A stretch of DNA of 64,000 nucleotides from Staphylococcus hyicus (GTDB taxonomy: Bacteria > Bacillota > Bacilli > Staphylococcales > Staphylococcaceae), in NCBI RefSeq assembly GCF_000816085.1, contig NZ_CP008747.1, positions 2,356,001 to 2,420,000 of the forward strand, written 5' to 3'. The notes beneath the pieces are model-generated. The model was not told where the DNA came from. It saw only the letters and a list, made by a program, of their open reading frames with translations, and did no database searches. The position numbers and the translations under genes are program-made. This document shows, one piece after another, positions 19,401 to 28,849 of the stretch (position 1 is its first letter; each line of letters starts with the position of its first letter).

Positions 19401-19482
19401 GCGTCATAATAAATAAGGCTAAAATGACTGATAATAATATAAAAATTGCTAAAGCACCAATAATCCATTTTTTCTTTTTCAT
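16408..19482 (-). CDS. esaA: T7SS polytopic membrane protein EsaA
   Basis: EsaA is a core component with a large extracellular domain, of the YhgE/Pip type and related to phage receptors. It has 1024 residues: an N-terminal span (WIIGALAIFILLSVILALFI), a long extracytoplasmic region with coiled coils and an Asp/Thr-rich segment around residue 560 (DDNTSDGPTTTPDTADKGD), and about five C-terminal spans from about residue 830 (IFVLLMYLMSMMTAYVFYSY onward). It begins the esaA-essC operon, separated from esxA by a terminator-like hairpin. Confidence 0.95.
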   Translation of the reverse strand: MKKKKWIIGALAIFILLSVILALFIMTQNKETKENSKNDNPHNEGKNVKIAIVNEDQPTTYNGSKVELGKPFVKMLSHEDSHDFETVSRHVAENGLKHGQYQVMVVIPKNFSKLAMQLDEKSPSQMTLQYKTAVGQKENVARETEKVVSDLLSQFNERLIQIYLSSIIDNLHNAQKNVDDIMSRQGLVDQRFSNYLVDPLNDFPRLFTDLMVHSISANKDITTWIREYNQSLLSSDYKTFQLPSDENVSTLVNQQQETFAHYLSEFDKTIEDYQSQKDSVDLSRYIQQLQTTDEGLKHYKEMSDSSKDAYEEAFKSHLEDIKKEIEAEESPFTEDMIDVYKEKLTESMKHQLEENPELNDALSQMKDQNEKLRNDLLQNMLSTIQKDPAQQNDMYIANLSHDDLTKIGLSDEKVEAYQKILTKLNEFKRSYNEAHPNNPVVEEPYHNELTADDTSSLISKGVSIERKETLKSKDINQLSVAVDKNFDFDGEIKINGKSYDIKNQDIKLDTSEKTYNVEVKGTAKLKSGESYKTAFLKDKTMHLQLVFGAANQSDDNTSDGPTTTPDTADKGDVSVVDISIHHNLEGLLIHADVKDQLRALDRFDNYYDIYNSQYLTPNAPELNNDTIIKMLVDEVVNEMSAFKNDKTTILQKIDELNQSSSDLISEMLQGQEGLLDNQKELSALIKELDDTNQTFQENPKKPEVDKDKEEDFVTLSTKIDKDIQTLSERSTQLLTDSQKSQSTANTVSSELNQLDTNVTQLHASGRALGERANAINRDMTNNAKQNKLFAEHFERVLKHSKDGDKQNEALKAFMSHPIQKKNLENVLANSDEKDTTSPSIFVLLMYLMSMMTAYVFYSYERAKGELQFIHNHFSQHNKIWNSIAVAGVISGVALLEGLVIGLVAMNQFEILEGYRLKFIVMVVLTMSAFVLVNTYLLRQIRTIGMLMMLGILAIYFVAMNQLGQGSAQTTLGKISPLSYVDAAYFNFLNAEQSTLLVVILLFVITIIGFLLNLVIKPLNKVRLF

Positions 19483-19514
19483 TCTAGTTGTTTCCTCTCA
19501 TTTTTCCCGCTTAA

Positions 19515-19567
19515 TAAAATAAAAAGTGAGACAAATTTCAAATGATATATTTGATCTAAGTCTCACT
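19515..19567 (-). terminator. Terminator or attenuator between esxA and esaA
   Basis: The hairpin has outer stem AGTGAGAC (19525-19532) / GTCTCACT (19560-19567) and an inner TCAAAT/ATTTGA stem, followed on the minus strand by TTTTTATTTTATT. It would end most esxA transcripts before esaA, giving excess EsxA message. Confidence 0.75.
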
Positions 19568-19683
19568 ATCTTAAATTCCTATAATTGTATTCGACTATGT
19601 CTATATCAAGGAATTATTTTATATGGGTAGCAATGTGTTATTAATCGAACCCATATATATCTATCAACTATGTACGCTAAAAA

Positions 19684-19977
19684 TTAATTTAAACCAAAGT
19701 TGTTCGATAATTGTTGGTCTTGTTCTTGAACAGCATCTGCAGTGCTATTTAATTGTTGCTTGATTTCTTCTAATAATTGCGCAAACTTTTCTACCTTAGG
19801 TGTTAATTGTTGGAATTGTTCTTCAAAACGGTTGAAAGCTTGACCTTCCCAGTTAGAAGCAATCTCGCCTTGCGCACGTGTTAACTCAGATAAAATTTGT
19901 TGAATTTGTTCAGAACCATTCCCATATGCTTGAGACTTTGCTCTGATTTCTTCAGGGCTCATCTTAATCATTGCCAT
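19684..19977 (-). CDS. esxA: WXG100 secreted protein EsxA
   Basis: EsxA is a WXG100 helical-hairpin substrate of the Ess system, secreted as a dimer and also needed for secretion. It has 97 residues starting [20 protein letters not shown], with the turn motif SNWEGQAF (W-x-G) and a C-terminal DNNFGLN-like tail (QLSNNFGLN). The ATG at 19975-19977 is chosen because AGGAGG stands at the right distance; a longer reading to 20004 would bury that site. Confidence 0.97.
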   Translation of the reverse strand: MAMIKMSPEEIRAKSQAYGNGSEQIQQILSELTRAQGEIASNWEGQAFNRFEEQFQQLTPKVEKFAQLLEEIKQQLNSTADAVQEQDQQLSNNFGLN

Positions 19978-20280
19978 AATAAATAACCTCCTAGATGTTT
20001 TCAATTAATAACTATTGCTGAAAATTAGACGTATATAAATTCATTAAAATTTTTATACTCAATCTTCCTACTTAGGATACAAAATTCACTTCTTAATGTA
20101 AATAGTTTATTTAAAATTACTTTAATCTTTTACTTTTAAAACGTTAAATTATTGATAGCACTAGGAATTTAAGCTAGTTTAATTTTTATACAAGATACAA
20201 TTAATCAATTTATCATTCCACTTATTATCATTTTTGTGTATACTAACATTAAATTCTAAAAGAAGGAACTGCGTTACAAC
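19978..20280. other. Divergent esxA/essH intergenic region
   Basis: About 300 bp of very AT-rich DNA carries the divergent promoters of esxA (minus) and essH (plus). A possible essH -10 is TATACT at 20239-20244. No further gene or clear operator is seen. Confidence 0.5.
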
Positions 20281-21156
20281 ATGAGTACTTATATTTCTAA
20301 ATGCGTTACAACTTTATCTACATTAACCATACTGGGCGCAATACATAATGACGCCTCATATGCATCATTAAAAGCAGATCAAGCACAACATCCTCATGCA
20401 ACATTTCACATTCACCAAGATGGGACTTATACATATTCTTATGGAGATGTACGCGGATCTAAAAATGGATACCATCAATCGAATGATGATTCCGTATCCC
20501 CTCATCAATCCTATGCACCTCAACCGCATGTACACGTTCAATCACCATATCCTGTGACACCACCCGTGCATGCTCCGGTATCACCTGTGTCACCTCAGCC
20601 ACCTTCGCCAACACCGCCAACGACACCGAATGAGGATGCATCTAGGTCTGTGGCTCCTGAATCTAAAGCTTTTAAGCGCGATGCAAAAGGCTTTATTCGA
20701 TCGATTAATACTGATACTTTATACGAAGAGTTACAAATTCTCCACTTTAATGAGGATGCTTTAACACCCGATGGCAAACCTCTCGCGTTAGGTAACGGTA
20801 AAATTATTGACCAACCGATTTACACGAGTAAAAACAATCTATATACAGCAGGTCAATGTACTTGGTACGTCTTTAGTAAACGTGCACAAGCTGGAAAAAC
20901 CATTAGTACATTTTGGGGCGATGCGCGCAATTGGGCCGCAAAAGCAGCAAGCGAAGGATTTACGGTGAATAAAACACCTAAAGTGGGTGCAATTATGCAA
21001 AATTATGAAGGTCCCTATGGTCATGTTGCTTATGTCGAACGTGTCAATTTAGACGGAAGCATTCTCATTTCAGAGATGAACTACATTGCACCATATATTA
21101 CTTCTACGCGCACGATACCTGCTGGATCTGTACACGCTCACAATTATATTCATTAA
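20281..21156 (+). CDS. essH: Secreted CHAP-domain peptidoglycan hydrolase EssH
   Basis: EssH is a secreted amidase/endopeptidase. The S. aureus EssH, encoded next to esxA, opens peptidoglycan for Ess secretion. It has 291 residues: a signal peptide (about 1-28), a His/Pro-rich linker (VSPVSPQPPSPTPPTTP near residues 100-116), and a C-terminal CHAP domain from about residue 185 with catalytic Cys in AGQCTWYVF, His in YGHVAYVE and the following ISEMNY. It faces away from esxA and is separated from it by about 300 bp. The role is assigned from domain and position; SsaA-type housekeeping hydrolases share the domain. Confidence 0.9.
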   Translation: MSTYISKCVTTLSTLTILGAIHNDASYASLKADQAQHPHATFHIHQDGTYTYSYGDVRGSKNGYHQSNDDSVSPHQSYAPQPHVHVQSPYPVTPPVHAPVSPVSPQPPSPTPPTTPNEDASRSVAPESKAFKRDAKGFIRSINTDTLYEELQILHFNEDALTPDGKPLALGNGKIIDQPIYTSKNNLYTAGQCTWYVFSKRAQAGKTISTFWGDARNWAAKAASEGFTVNKTPKVGAIMQNYEGPYGHVAYVERVNLDGSILISEMNYIAPYITSTRTIPAGSVHAHNYIH

Positions 21157-21160
21157 AATA

Positions 21161-21204
21161 AAAATCCATGAGCAGCGTTATAGCCATTCATGGATTTTAC
21201 TTTT

Positions 21205-21207
<3 letters not shown>
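21161..21207. terminator. Bidirectional terminator between essH and panD
   Basis: A perfect 11-bp stem AAAATCCATGA (21161-21171) / TCATGGATTTT (21188-21198) is followed on the plus strand by ACTTTTTT and on the minus strand by TTTTATTTTAAT. It serves the convergent essH and panD genes. Confidence 0.85.
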
Positions 21208-23247
<2,040 letters not shown>

Positions 23248-23313
23248 TGTCATCACCCTTTTTTGATATACTTCATGATAAGTATATCCAATTCACTGAA
23301 AGGAGCAACTCAT

Positions 23314-24183
23314 ATGACTACAATTGGCATCATCGGTCCCGGCGCTGTCGGCACTGGCATTGCCCATGCATTAGAAGACAGTGCTTTTCTCGTTGATCTT
23401 TTAGGTAAGCGCGAGGAAACATTAACATTTTATGAGTATGCGACGAAAGAGACCTTTCCGATAACGGTCAAGGCGTTGAACACGACCGACATGCAATACG
23501 ATTGGTTAATTATCGCAGTCAAAACGACGCAACTGGATGCAATTTTATCTGATGTACAGCGTTTGATACACCCACATACACGTATCATACTGGCACAAAA
23601 TGGTTACGGACAGCATGAGAAAATCAAGCACGCCTATGTTTATCCAGCTGTTGTCTACATCAGCGGTCAAAAAGAGGGTACACGCATTACTCATTTTCGT
23701 GATTACCGATTACGCATTCAAAAAGATGTGCACACCGAACGCCTTCAACACGCACTCTCACAAACGCCTTTAACGTTAGATCTAGAACCACACATTGAAC
23801 GCCAAATTTGGTATAAACTTCTTGTAAATTTAGGGATTAATTCCGTGACTGCACTTTCACGTGATACCGCAAAAGTATTAAAGTCGCCATCAATGGCACA
23901 CGTGTGTCGTCAATTAATTGAAGAAGGACGCCAAGTGGCAAAAGCAGAAGGTATTCACTTTGATGCACATACCGTTGAAGAAATCATGACCATTTATGCA
24001 GGATACCCTGATGATATGGGCACAAGTATGTACTACGACGTTATGAATCAACGGCCTTTAGAAGTTGAAAACATTCAAGGTTATATATTGCGACAAGCAC
24101 AAAAACATCACATCGACATCCCTTATTTAACAATGGCGCATACGTTGTTAGACTACCAACATCAAAAAGCGACTACATTTTAA
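23314..24183 (+). CDS. panE: 2-dehydropantoate 2-reductase
   Basis: PanE/ApbA reduces ketopantoate to pantoate with NADPH and feeds panC. It has 289 residues. The N-terminal Rossmann motif is GIIGPGAVGTGIAHALE, and the C-terminal helical domain has the family Lys/Asn pattern (WYKLLVNLGINSVTAL). The start ATG at 23314 follows AAAGGAGC. It is transcribed away from panBCD from a shared short intergenic region, placing all four pantothenate genes together. Confidence 0.93.
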   Translation: MTTIGIIGPGAVGTGIAHALEDSAFLVDLLGKREETLTFYEYATKETFPITVKALNTTDMQYDWLIIAVKTTQLDAILSDVQRLIHPHTRIILAQNGYGQHEKIKHAYVYPAVVYISGQKEGTRITHFRDYRLRIQKDVHTERLQHALSQTPLTLDLEPHIERQIWYKLLVNLGINSVTALSRDTAKVLKSPSMAHVCRQLIEEGRQVAKAEGIHFDAHTVEEIMTIYAGYPDDMGTSMYYDVMNQRPLEVENIQGYILRQAQKHHIDIPYLTMAHTLLDYQHQKATTF

Positions 24184-24186
24184 TAT

Positions 24187-24230
24187 ATAAAAAAGCCTTC
24201 AAAATCCATCACAGAATGCACTTTGAAGGC
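24187..24230. terminator. Bidirectional terminator after panE
   Basis: A perfect 9-bp stem GCCTTCAAA (24195-24203) / TTTGAAGGC (24222-24230) has a strong T-run on the minus strand (TTTTTTATATA) and a weaker one on the plus strand. It sits between the convergent panE and 24273 genes. Confidence 0.8.
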
Positions 24231-24272
24231 CAATTTATATTTAAATGAATGATGACGCATTCATCATGTAAC

Positions 24273-24833
24273 TTACATATTATCGTTTTCAGATGTTTGT
24301 ATAAATTGAAGTTCATACACATCACGGTCTTGATAACTATTAAAATGATCAATTTTACCTTTTAAATAAAGTGTTTGTTGTTTCCGACTCGCATTGTGTT
24401 TAAATTGAATTTTAATTTTTAAATTAGATTCGTAGCCATTATTTTGAATCGTACTTTCTAACTCATGAAACACTTCATTATTAATAGGCAACATATACCC
24501 CTCTTTACTCGGTAAAATGCTGGCATATTTTTGTTGTAACACATTATCTTCATCAATGTAAATTTTAATTTGGAGCTCTTTTGCCGCTCCTGCACCCATA
24601 TTGTACAGTTTTAAAAAGTCATCACCCATGTTGTCACTATCTTTATCTGTCGTATTTCTTAGTGTTAAATGATCGCCATCTCGGGTCATCAATATTTGAT
24701 TAAATCCAAGTGCCGGTAAAAAACTCATTTTCATTTGATAAAGTTGTACGGAGACAGATATAAAATAGAATAACGCCATCACAAATGTACCGACAGATCC
24801 TATCGCAGACAATACGTTTATGATATTCACCAT
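24273..24833 (-). CDS. Membrane-anchored protein of unknown function
   Basis: The protein has 186 residues: one N-terminal span (about 10-30, AIGSVGTFVMALFYFISVSV) followed by a soluble domain rich in beta strands with a conserved-looking LKLYNMGAGAAKELQIKIYI. No known domain is recognised. A similar N-terminal anchor with a beta domain is common in low-GC hypothetical proteins. It lies 74 bp downstream of the 61-aa gene and may be read from the guanidine-riboswitch transcript, since no terminator is evident between them. Confidence 0.7.
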   Translation of the reverse strand: MVNIINVLSAIGSVGTFVMALFYFISVSVQLYQMKMSFLPALGFNQILMTRDGDHLTLRNTTDKDSDNMGDDFLKLYNMGAGAAKELQIKIYIDEDNVLQQKYASILPSKEGYMLPINNEVFHELESTIQNNGYESNLKIKIQFKHNASRKQQTLYLKGKIDHFNSYQDRDVYELQFIQTSENDNM

Positions 24834-24907
24834 ATACCTCCTTTAAAGATACTTAAAAGCAGTATTTGTGTTATTCCACTTACATGTTGACGTAAAACTT
24901 GAACTTA

Positions 24908-25093
24908 TTAACGATGTTGACCTAAAAAGTCTTTTGGCGTAATGGGGTAAAACGTCCATGTGAGCAACAACCCGAATAAAACGGCCCCAAGCGTCATATT
25001 CATCCAGTCGATATCATGCCCCACTACCGCAAGTAACGTTACACCTAAAAATCCTAATATACTCATACATAGCCATGTAATGATAAACTTCAT
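24908..25093 (-). CDS. Small two-span membrane protein downstream of the SMR pair
   Basis: The protein has 61 residues with two hydrophobic segments (FIITWLCMSILGFLGVTLLA and MTLGAVLFGLLLTWTFYP) and a short polar tail (KDFLGQHR). AAGGAAGGG precedes the ATG. It begins 36 bp after the SMR exporter genes, so it is probably in the guanidine-controlled operon. No function can be assigned; a helper of the exporter is speculation. Confidence 0.6.
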   Translation of the reverse strand: MKFIITWLCMSILGFLGVTLLAVVGHDIDWMNMTLGAVLFGLLLTWTFYPITPKDFLGQHR

Positions 25094-25128
25094 TTTCTAA
25101 ACCCTTCCTTTATATAAAATCGTGCGCT

Positions 25129-25443
25129 TTAATTGATTAATTTTAAACCGATGGTACATCCTAATATCACCGCAATACATAGTAAACGTAATGCATGCTT
25201 ACTTTCACCATAAAAGATAATACTCACTAGTGTGCCACCTACTGCACCAATGCCAGTCCAAATCGCATACCCCGTACTCATGGGTATCGTCTGTAGCGCA
25301 AGTGACAATGTGGTTAGACTCAACATAAATGTGAGTGCGACACCTAGAATGGCGATTTTTTTATGATGTTGCGCATAAATATTCATACATACAACCCCAA
25401 GCATTTCAAGCAGTCCAGCGATGATTAAATAGATCCATGCCAA
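25129..25443 (-). CDS. SMR-family guanidinium exporter subunit
   Basis: A small multidrug resistance protein of 104 residues and four spans. The conserved membrane Glu sits in LLEMLGVVCM (about residue 13), and GYAIWTGIGAVGG is the family signature. The start is a TTG at 25441-25443 next to the stop codon of the partner gene, with AGGAGG 8 bases upstream inside that gene, so the two are translationally coupled. The guanidine-I riboswitch upstream indicates export of guanidinium by a YkkCD/Gdx-type pair rather than general drug efflux. Confidence 0.92.
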   Translation of the reverse strand: MAWIYLIIAGLLEMLGVVCMNIYAQHHKKIAILGVALTFMLSLTTLSLALQTIPMSTGYAIWTGIGAVGGTLVSIIFYGESKHALRLLCIAVILGCTIGLKLIN

Positions 25444-25764
25444 TTACGTCGCCTCCTCTGTTGTCGTCATCTTAAGCCCAATGACGCATAGTAATAAACA
25501 AATGATGAACAACAGTTTCACCATATTAAATGGTTCATCAAATATGAGAAAATCCACAATCGTAACACCGGTTGTCCCAAGTCCGACAAACGTCGCATAA
25601 GCTGTACCCACTGGCAATGTTTTACTCGCATTAAGTAAAAGTGCGAAACTCATTGCAATCGCTATAATCGTCAAAACCCATGTTTCCACCGTTGTCGCAT
25701 GTGTAATTCCAATGACCCAAGCCACTTCAAAACACGCGCCAATGATTAATTTAAGCCAATTCAT
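25444..25764 (-). CDS. SMR-family guanidinium exporter subunit (first gene)
   Basis: A four-span SMR protein of 106 residues. The essential Glu is in GACFEVAWVIGITHA (residue 13), and GTAYATFVGLGTTG matches the family loop. It is the first gene after the riboswitch terminator, with GAGGAGGGT before the ATG. Two different adjacent SMR genes usually form a heterodimer (the YkkC/YkkD arrangement). Whether both are needed here cannot be read from sequence. Confidence 0.93.
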   Translation of the reverse strand: MNWLKLIIGACFEVAWVIGITHATTVETWVLTIIAIAMSFALLLNASKTLPVGTAYATFVGLGTTGVTIVDFLIFDEPFNMVKLLFIICLLLCVIGLKMTTTEEAT

Positions 25765-25782
25765 GATACAACCCTCCTCAAA

Positions 25783-25925
25783 TAAAAGAACCTGAGAGAC
25801 TTATGTATGCATAAATCTCCCAGGCTTTTGTCCTTCCGTGTCATGTAATGTCGTATTACATGGGTTTTCTCTCGGACCAGACTATTTATGAAAATACGGA
25901 ACCCTAGAAAACCTAATTATTTCTA
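25783..25925 (-). promoter_or_regulatory. Guanidine-I (ykkC) riboswitch with terminator
   Basis: On the minus strand the aptamer shows hallmark segments in order: CTAGGGTTCCG (25895-25905), GGTCCGAGAGAAAACC (25864-25879) and ACACGGAAGGACAAAAGCC. The last segment runs into the terminator stem CCTGGGAGA / TCTCTCAGG (25791-25824) and TTCTTTTATTT. Overlap between the 3' aptamer strand and the terminator explains ON-switching by guanidine. It precedes two SMR exporter genes, the classic target. Confidence 0.93.
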
Positions 25926-26105
25926 TCACATTGAATTCAACGTCCACCATAATAGCACACAACATGTGACGTGTAAACCTTTGGAATTAAGTTTATTTTA
26001 TAGTCATTCTATACAAAAAATACCAGACATTTAGGATGCCTTGCTGTCCTTTTTGAATATTTTTAAAACTTATAGAGAAAAAGTTAAATAATTTGAGCAA
26101 TTTTA

Positions 26106-26134
26106 ATTTGTTTCTAATGTTCATGCATTATAAT
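26106..26134 (+). promoter_or_regulatory. Candidate sigma-A promoter for the structured RNA
   Basis: A perfect -10 TATAAT lies at 26129-26134 with a weak -35 (ATTTGT at 26106-26111, 17-bp spacing). It would start transcription at the base of the long inverted repeat at 26141. Confidence 0.4.
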
Positions 26135-26140
26135 CATACG

Positions 26141-26287
26141 TGTTAGAAATTGAAAATCGTTCGAATGTCTATCATTTTTCCAAGTTTTGATACAGACAAT
26201 CCTAATTCATTTCAATTTCTAACAACAATAATCCTCTTAGCACGTGCTATTAGTGTAGGCCGGAACCCCACTTCCGGTCTTTTTTTA
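26141..26287 (+). ncRNA. Candidate small RNA with long stem and strong terminator
   Basis: A perfect 15-bp inverted repeat (TGTTAGAAATTGAAA at 26141-26155 and its complement at 26210-26224) encloses a second partial stem (TGTCT..ATCA / TGATACAGACA). The palindrome AGCACGTGCT follows, then terminator CCGGAA-CCCCAC-TTCCGG with seven or more T (26261-26287). No protein-coding frame is evident. The C-rich terminator loop resembles the exposed CCCC motifs of staphylococcal regulatory RNAs. No named Rsa RNA is assigned. Confidence 0.5.
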
Positions 26288-26512
26288 GTACGGCTATCTT
26301 ACTAATATACCCTGTTTAAGTGCACTTTTTCAATCTCTTCCGACGTTTTTTTAGTTTTTATCATGTTTTCTATAATGTTTAATTCCGCAAAAGTAAAATT
26401 TATTGTAAATGTAGCCTGATTACGCATGCATATATTACGTGTCTTATAGTGTGAACTATAAACGGATACACCTATAAAAATTAGGGTATGGAATTAAAAA
26501 GGAGGCAATATC

Positions 26513-26722
26513 ATGAATCGCAAAGATGTCGAAACACCGCATTCAACAGAGGTTAATGAAGAAGACCGTTTGAGAACGAAAGAACGTGAACAACAATGGG
26601 CAGAATATCAAGAATTTGAAAATCAACAACACCATGGCAATAATAAAAAAATCATTTGGATAGCGACAAGTTGTCTCATTATATTTATCATCTTATGTGT
26701 CTTATTAATCGTTTTATTTTAG
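26513..26722 (+). CDS. Small tail-anchored membrane protein
   Basis: The protein has 69 residues: a charged, Glu/Gln-rich N-terminal part (EEDRLRTKEREQQWAEYQEF) and one C-terminal span (IIWIATSCLIIFIILCVLLI). AAAGGAGGCAAT lies 7 bases before the ATG, an excellent ribosome site that supports translation. The family is unknown. It stands alone, convergent with the cnt operon. Confidence 0.7.
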   Translation: MNRKDVETPHSTEVNEEDRLRTKEREQQWAEYQEFENQQHHGNNKKIIWIATSCLIIFIILCVLLIVLF

Positions 26723-26865
26723 TTAAATACTGTTATGCATAATAAAGAATGCTATAACCCTATGTAGAATGATTTATAGTATGAAAAACCGCGTAGTTCT
26801 GTAGGTCGTAGCAGTGAATGCATGTACACATAAAGATAATAAAACCACACTCTATAACCACAAAA

Positions 26866-26903
26866 AACACGGAGTCTCACGCATGTGCGTGTGACTCCGT
26901 GTT
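26866..26903 (-). terminator. Terminator of the staphylopine operon
   Basis: A long hairpin has outer stem AACACGGAGT / ACTCCGTGTT and inner CACGC/GCGTG. It is followed on the minus strand by TTTTTGTGG, just after the cntE stop codon. Confidence 0.9.
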
Positions 26904-26906
26904 CTG

Positions 26907-28097
26907 TTATTCGCCGATAAATTGTTGTCGGCGTTCGATACAAAAGAGTGTTGTTGCGATTAACATGATGCCACAGATCAGGTACATTGCCGAATAATTT
27001 GTAAGGTCAGCGATCGGTCCCATTAACGCGGAACCCAATGACACACCTAAATCTGCTGTGGCAATAAATAACCCGAGCAACATGTTTCGGCCGTATTTTG
27101 GCAATTTGAAACTTAAAAATGACGTTAATGTTGGATAAATAAGCGCTTGGGCTATACCAATAAGTATCGCACTGATGTATAAGACAAAGGCGCCGACGAT
27201 ATGCCCCACACTAATGCCTAATACAGCTAGGGTTAATAAACTCATCACTTTTAACATAAATCCAACATGCCATTTACCATCTGATGGAATATAACGTCTT
27301 AAATAAAAACGTGCTAATACGACTGTAATCGCTTGTAATGCAAGGAAAAGGCCTGCGTGACCTACACCATACGTTTGTGTATATAACACAATAAATGTTG
27401 CAACCGCTCCAAAACCAATAGAGGCCACTAACATGACTAATCCTGCTTTAAATAAAAATTCATTTTTAAAAAACTGTGTAAATACGGAAACCGGTCCGAA
27501 AGGCAATGCTTCTTTCTTTTGAGGCGTAGGTTCATCTTGCACGTTGTTATCTAACGTTGCACTAAAACCAAACACCCCTGTTGTAATCGCAATAACGATC
27601 ATCGCGATCGCAAAGTAGCTCATATTGTCTAATTGCCAAATACCCACTGCGATTAACGGACCAATGACACCCGGTATGTATGAAAAGAGCGAGTAAAGAG
27701 AGATGCCTTGTGCACGGTCTTCTTCCGGTAATGCATCGATAATCCCAATTTGAAGGGCCATTGAGAAAAAGGCGGTACACACCCCTTGCATTACCCGGGA
27801 AATAAAGTACCCTTCAAGTCCCGTAAAACCATACATCACTAATGCGACACCATTAATGACTAAAATCCATCGCAAAATTTTAATCGGACCAATATTCGCG
27901 ATGACGTGGCCTGCCCATGGACGAAATAACATTGCTGTTAACATGTAGGCCCCCATCACGATACCTATTGTCGTGTTGGTTGCACCTAAGTCATGACCTC
28001 GTAACGGAATCATGACATTTAAAATTGCATTGGCACTAAAGAAAAATAGCGCTAAAATATAGAGCCTTAAAAAAGGCCAAGCGAGCGCGCCTTTCAT
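26907..28097 (-). CDS. cntE: Staphylopine exporter (MFS)
   Basis: CntE exports the metallophore staphylopine. It is an MFS transporter of 396 residues and 12 predicted spans; the MFS loop motif is RPWAGHVIANIGPIKILRW after span 2. It is the last gene of the cnt operon, 11 bp after cntF, as in S. aureus. The ATG at 28095-28097 gives MKGALAWPFLRLYILALFFF. Confidence 0.95.
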   Translation of the reverse strand: MKGALAWPFLRLYILALFFFSANAILNVMIPLRGHDLGATNTTIGIVMGAYMLTAMLFRPWAGHVIANIGPIKILRWILVINGVALVMYGFTGLEGYFISRVMQGVCTAFFSMALQIGIIDALPEEDRAQGISLYSLFSYIPGVIGPLIAVGIWQLDNMSYFAIAMIVIAITTGVFGFSATLDNNVQDEPTPQKKEALPFGPVSVFTQFFKNEFLFKAGLVMLVASIGFGAVATFIVLYTQTYGVGHAGLFLALQAITVVLARFYLRRYIPSDGKWHVGFMLKVMSLLTLAVLGISVGHIVGAFVLYISAILIGIAQALIYPTLTSFLSFKLPKYGRNMLLGLFIATADLGVSLGSALMGPIADLTNYSAMYLICGIMLIATTLFCIERRQQFIGE

Positions 28098-28108
28098 TAC
28101 GTCGCCTC

Positions 28109-28849
28109 CTAATAGATAAGTTGTTTTTCAAGCAATGCGCGCGTATACGGATGTGTCGCATCGTGAATTTGATTTTTGGCGAGTGACTCTTGAATTTCAC
28201 CCTCTTTAAAAATAAATAAACGATCACATAAATACGTGGCTGCTTGGATATCATGTGTAATAAATATATAACTCAAATGATATTCATGTCGTAATCGGAC
28301 TAATAAATCTAAGATTTGCGTTTGAATTGACATATCCAATGCGCTAATCGCTTCATCTAATAATAAATAGTCTGGCTTAGTACTAATGGCGCGCGCGATC
28401 GCGACACGTTGTGCTTCCCCGCCAGACATCATCTGTGGATAACGCTTTAAAAAACTTTTGTCTAAGCCTACTTCTTCAAGTAAACGAATCATTTCTTGAT
28501 GCATATCTTCTTTAGATAACTTAAGTTGTTGAAGCGGCTCTTTTAAAATCTGTTCGACATTAAAATACGGGTGTAACGATGATTTATAATTTTGAAATAC
28601 TGCACTCATTTGACCACGTCTCACCTCACGACGACAGACACATTGGCCGTTAATATCGACACGCCCGCGATCAGGTTTTTCAATACCAAGAATCATCCGG
28701 CCAAGCGTGGATTTACCACTCCCACTTTCACCGATAATACTGATACTCTCACCTTTCTCACATGAAAAACTGACGCCTTTAACAACTTCTCGATATTGGC
28801 GCGTGCCTTTATCTCGGTATGACTTGGACACATCTTGAATGGTTAACAT
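28109..28849 (-). CDS. cntF: Staphylopine-metal ABC importer, ATPase CntF
   Basis: One of the two different ATPases that power CntABCDF uptake of staphylopine complexes. It has 246 residues: Walker A GESGSGKST (about residues 39-47), signature MSGGEAQRVAIARA, Walker B YLLLDEAISALD and switch His in FITHDIQAA. It belongs to the oligopeptide/nickel OppF class. It overlaps the cntD end by 7 bases. Confidence 0.95.
   Translation of the reverse strand: MLTIQDVSKSYRDKGTRQYREVVKGVSFSCEKGESISIIGESGSGKSTLGRMILGIEKPDRGRVDINGQCVCRREVRRGQMSAVFQNYKSSLHPYFNVEQILKEPLQQLKLSKEDMHQEMIRLLEEVGLDKSFLKRYPQMMSGGEAQRVAIARAISTKPDYLLLDEAISALDMSIQTQILDLLVRLRHEYHLSYIFITHDIQAATYLCDRLFIFKEGEIQESLAKNQIHDATHPYTRALLEKQLIY

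Noticed and set aside
24908..25764. General multidrug (QacC-type) resistance locus
   Set aside because: The upstream RNA has the sequence hallmarks of the guanidine-I riboswitch and two SMR genes are paired, which points to guanidinium export.
26752..26943. 63-codon minus-strand frame at the end of cntE
   Set aside because: It spans the operon terminator hairpin and the 3' end of cntE in another frame and has no ribosome site.
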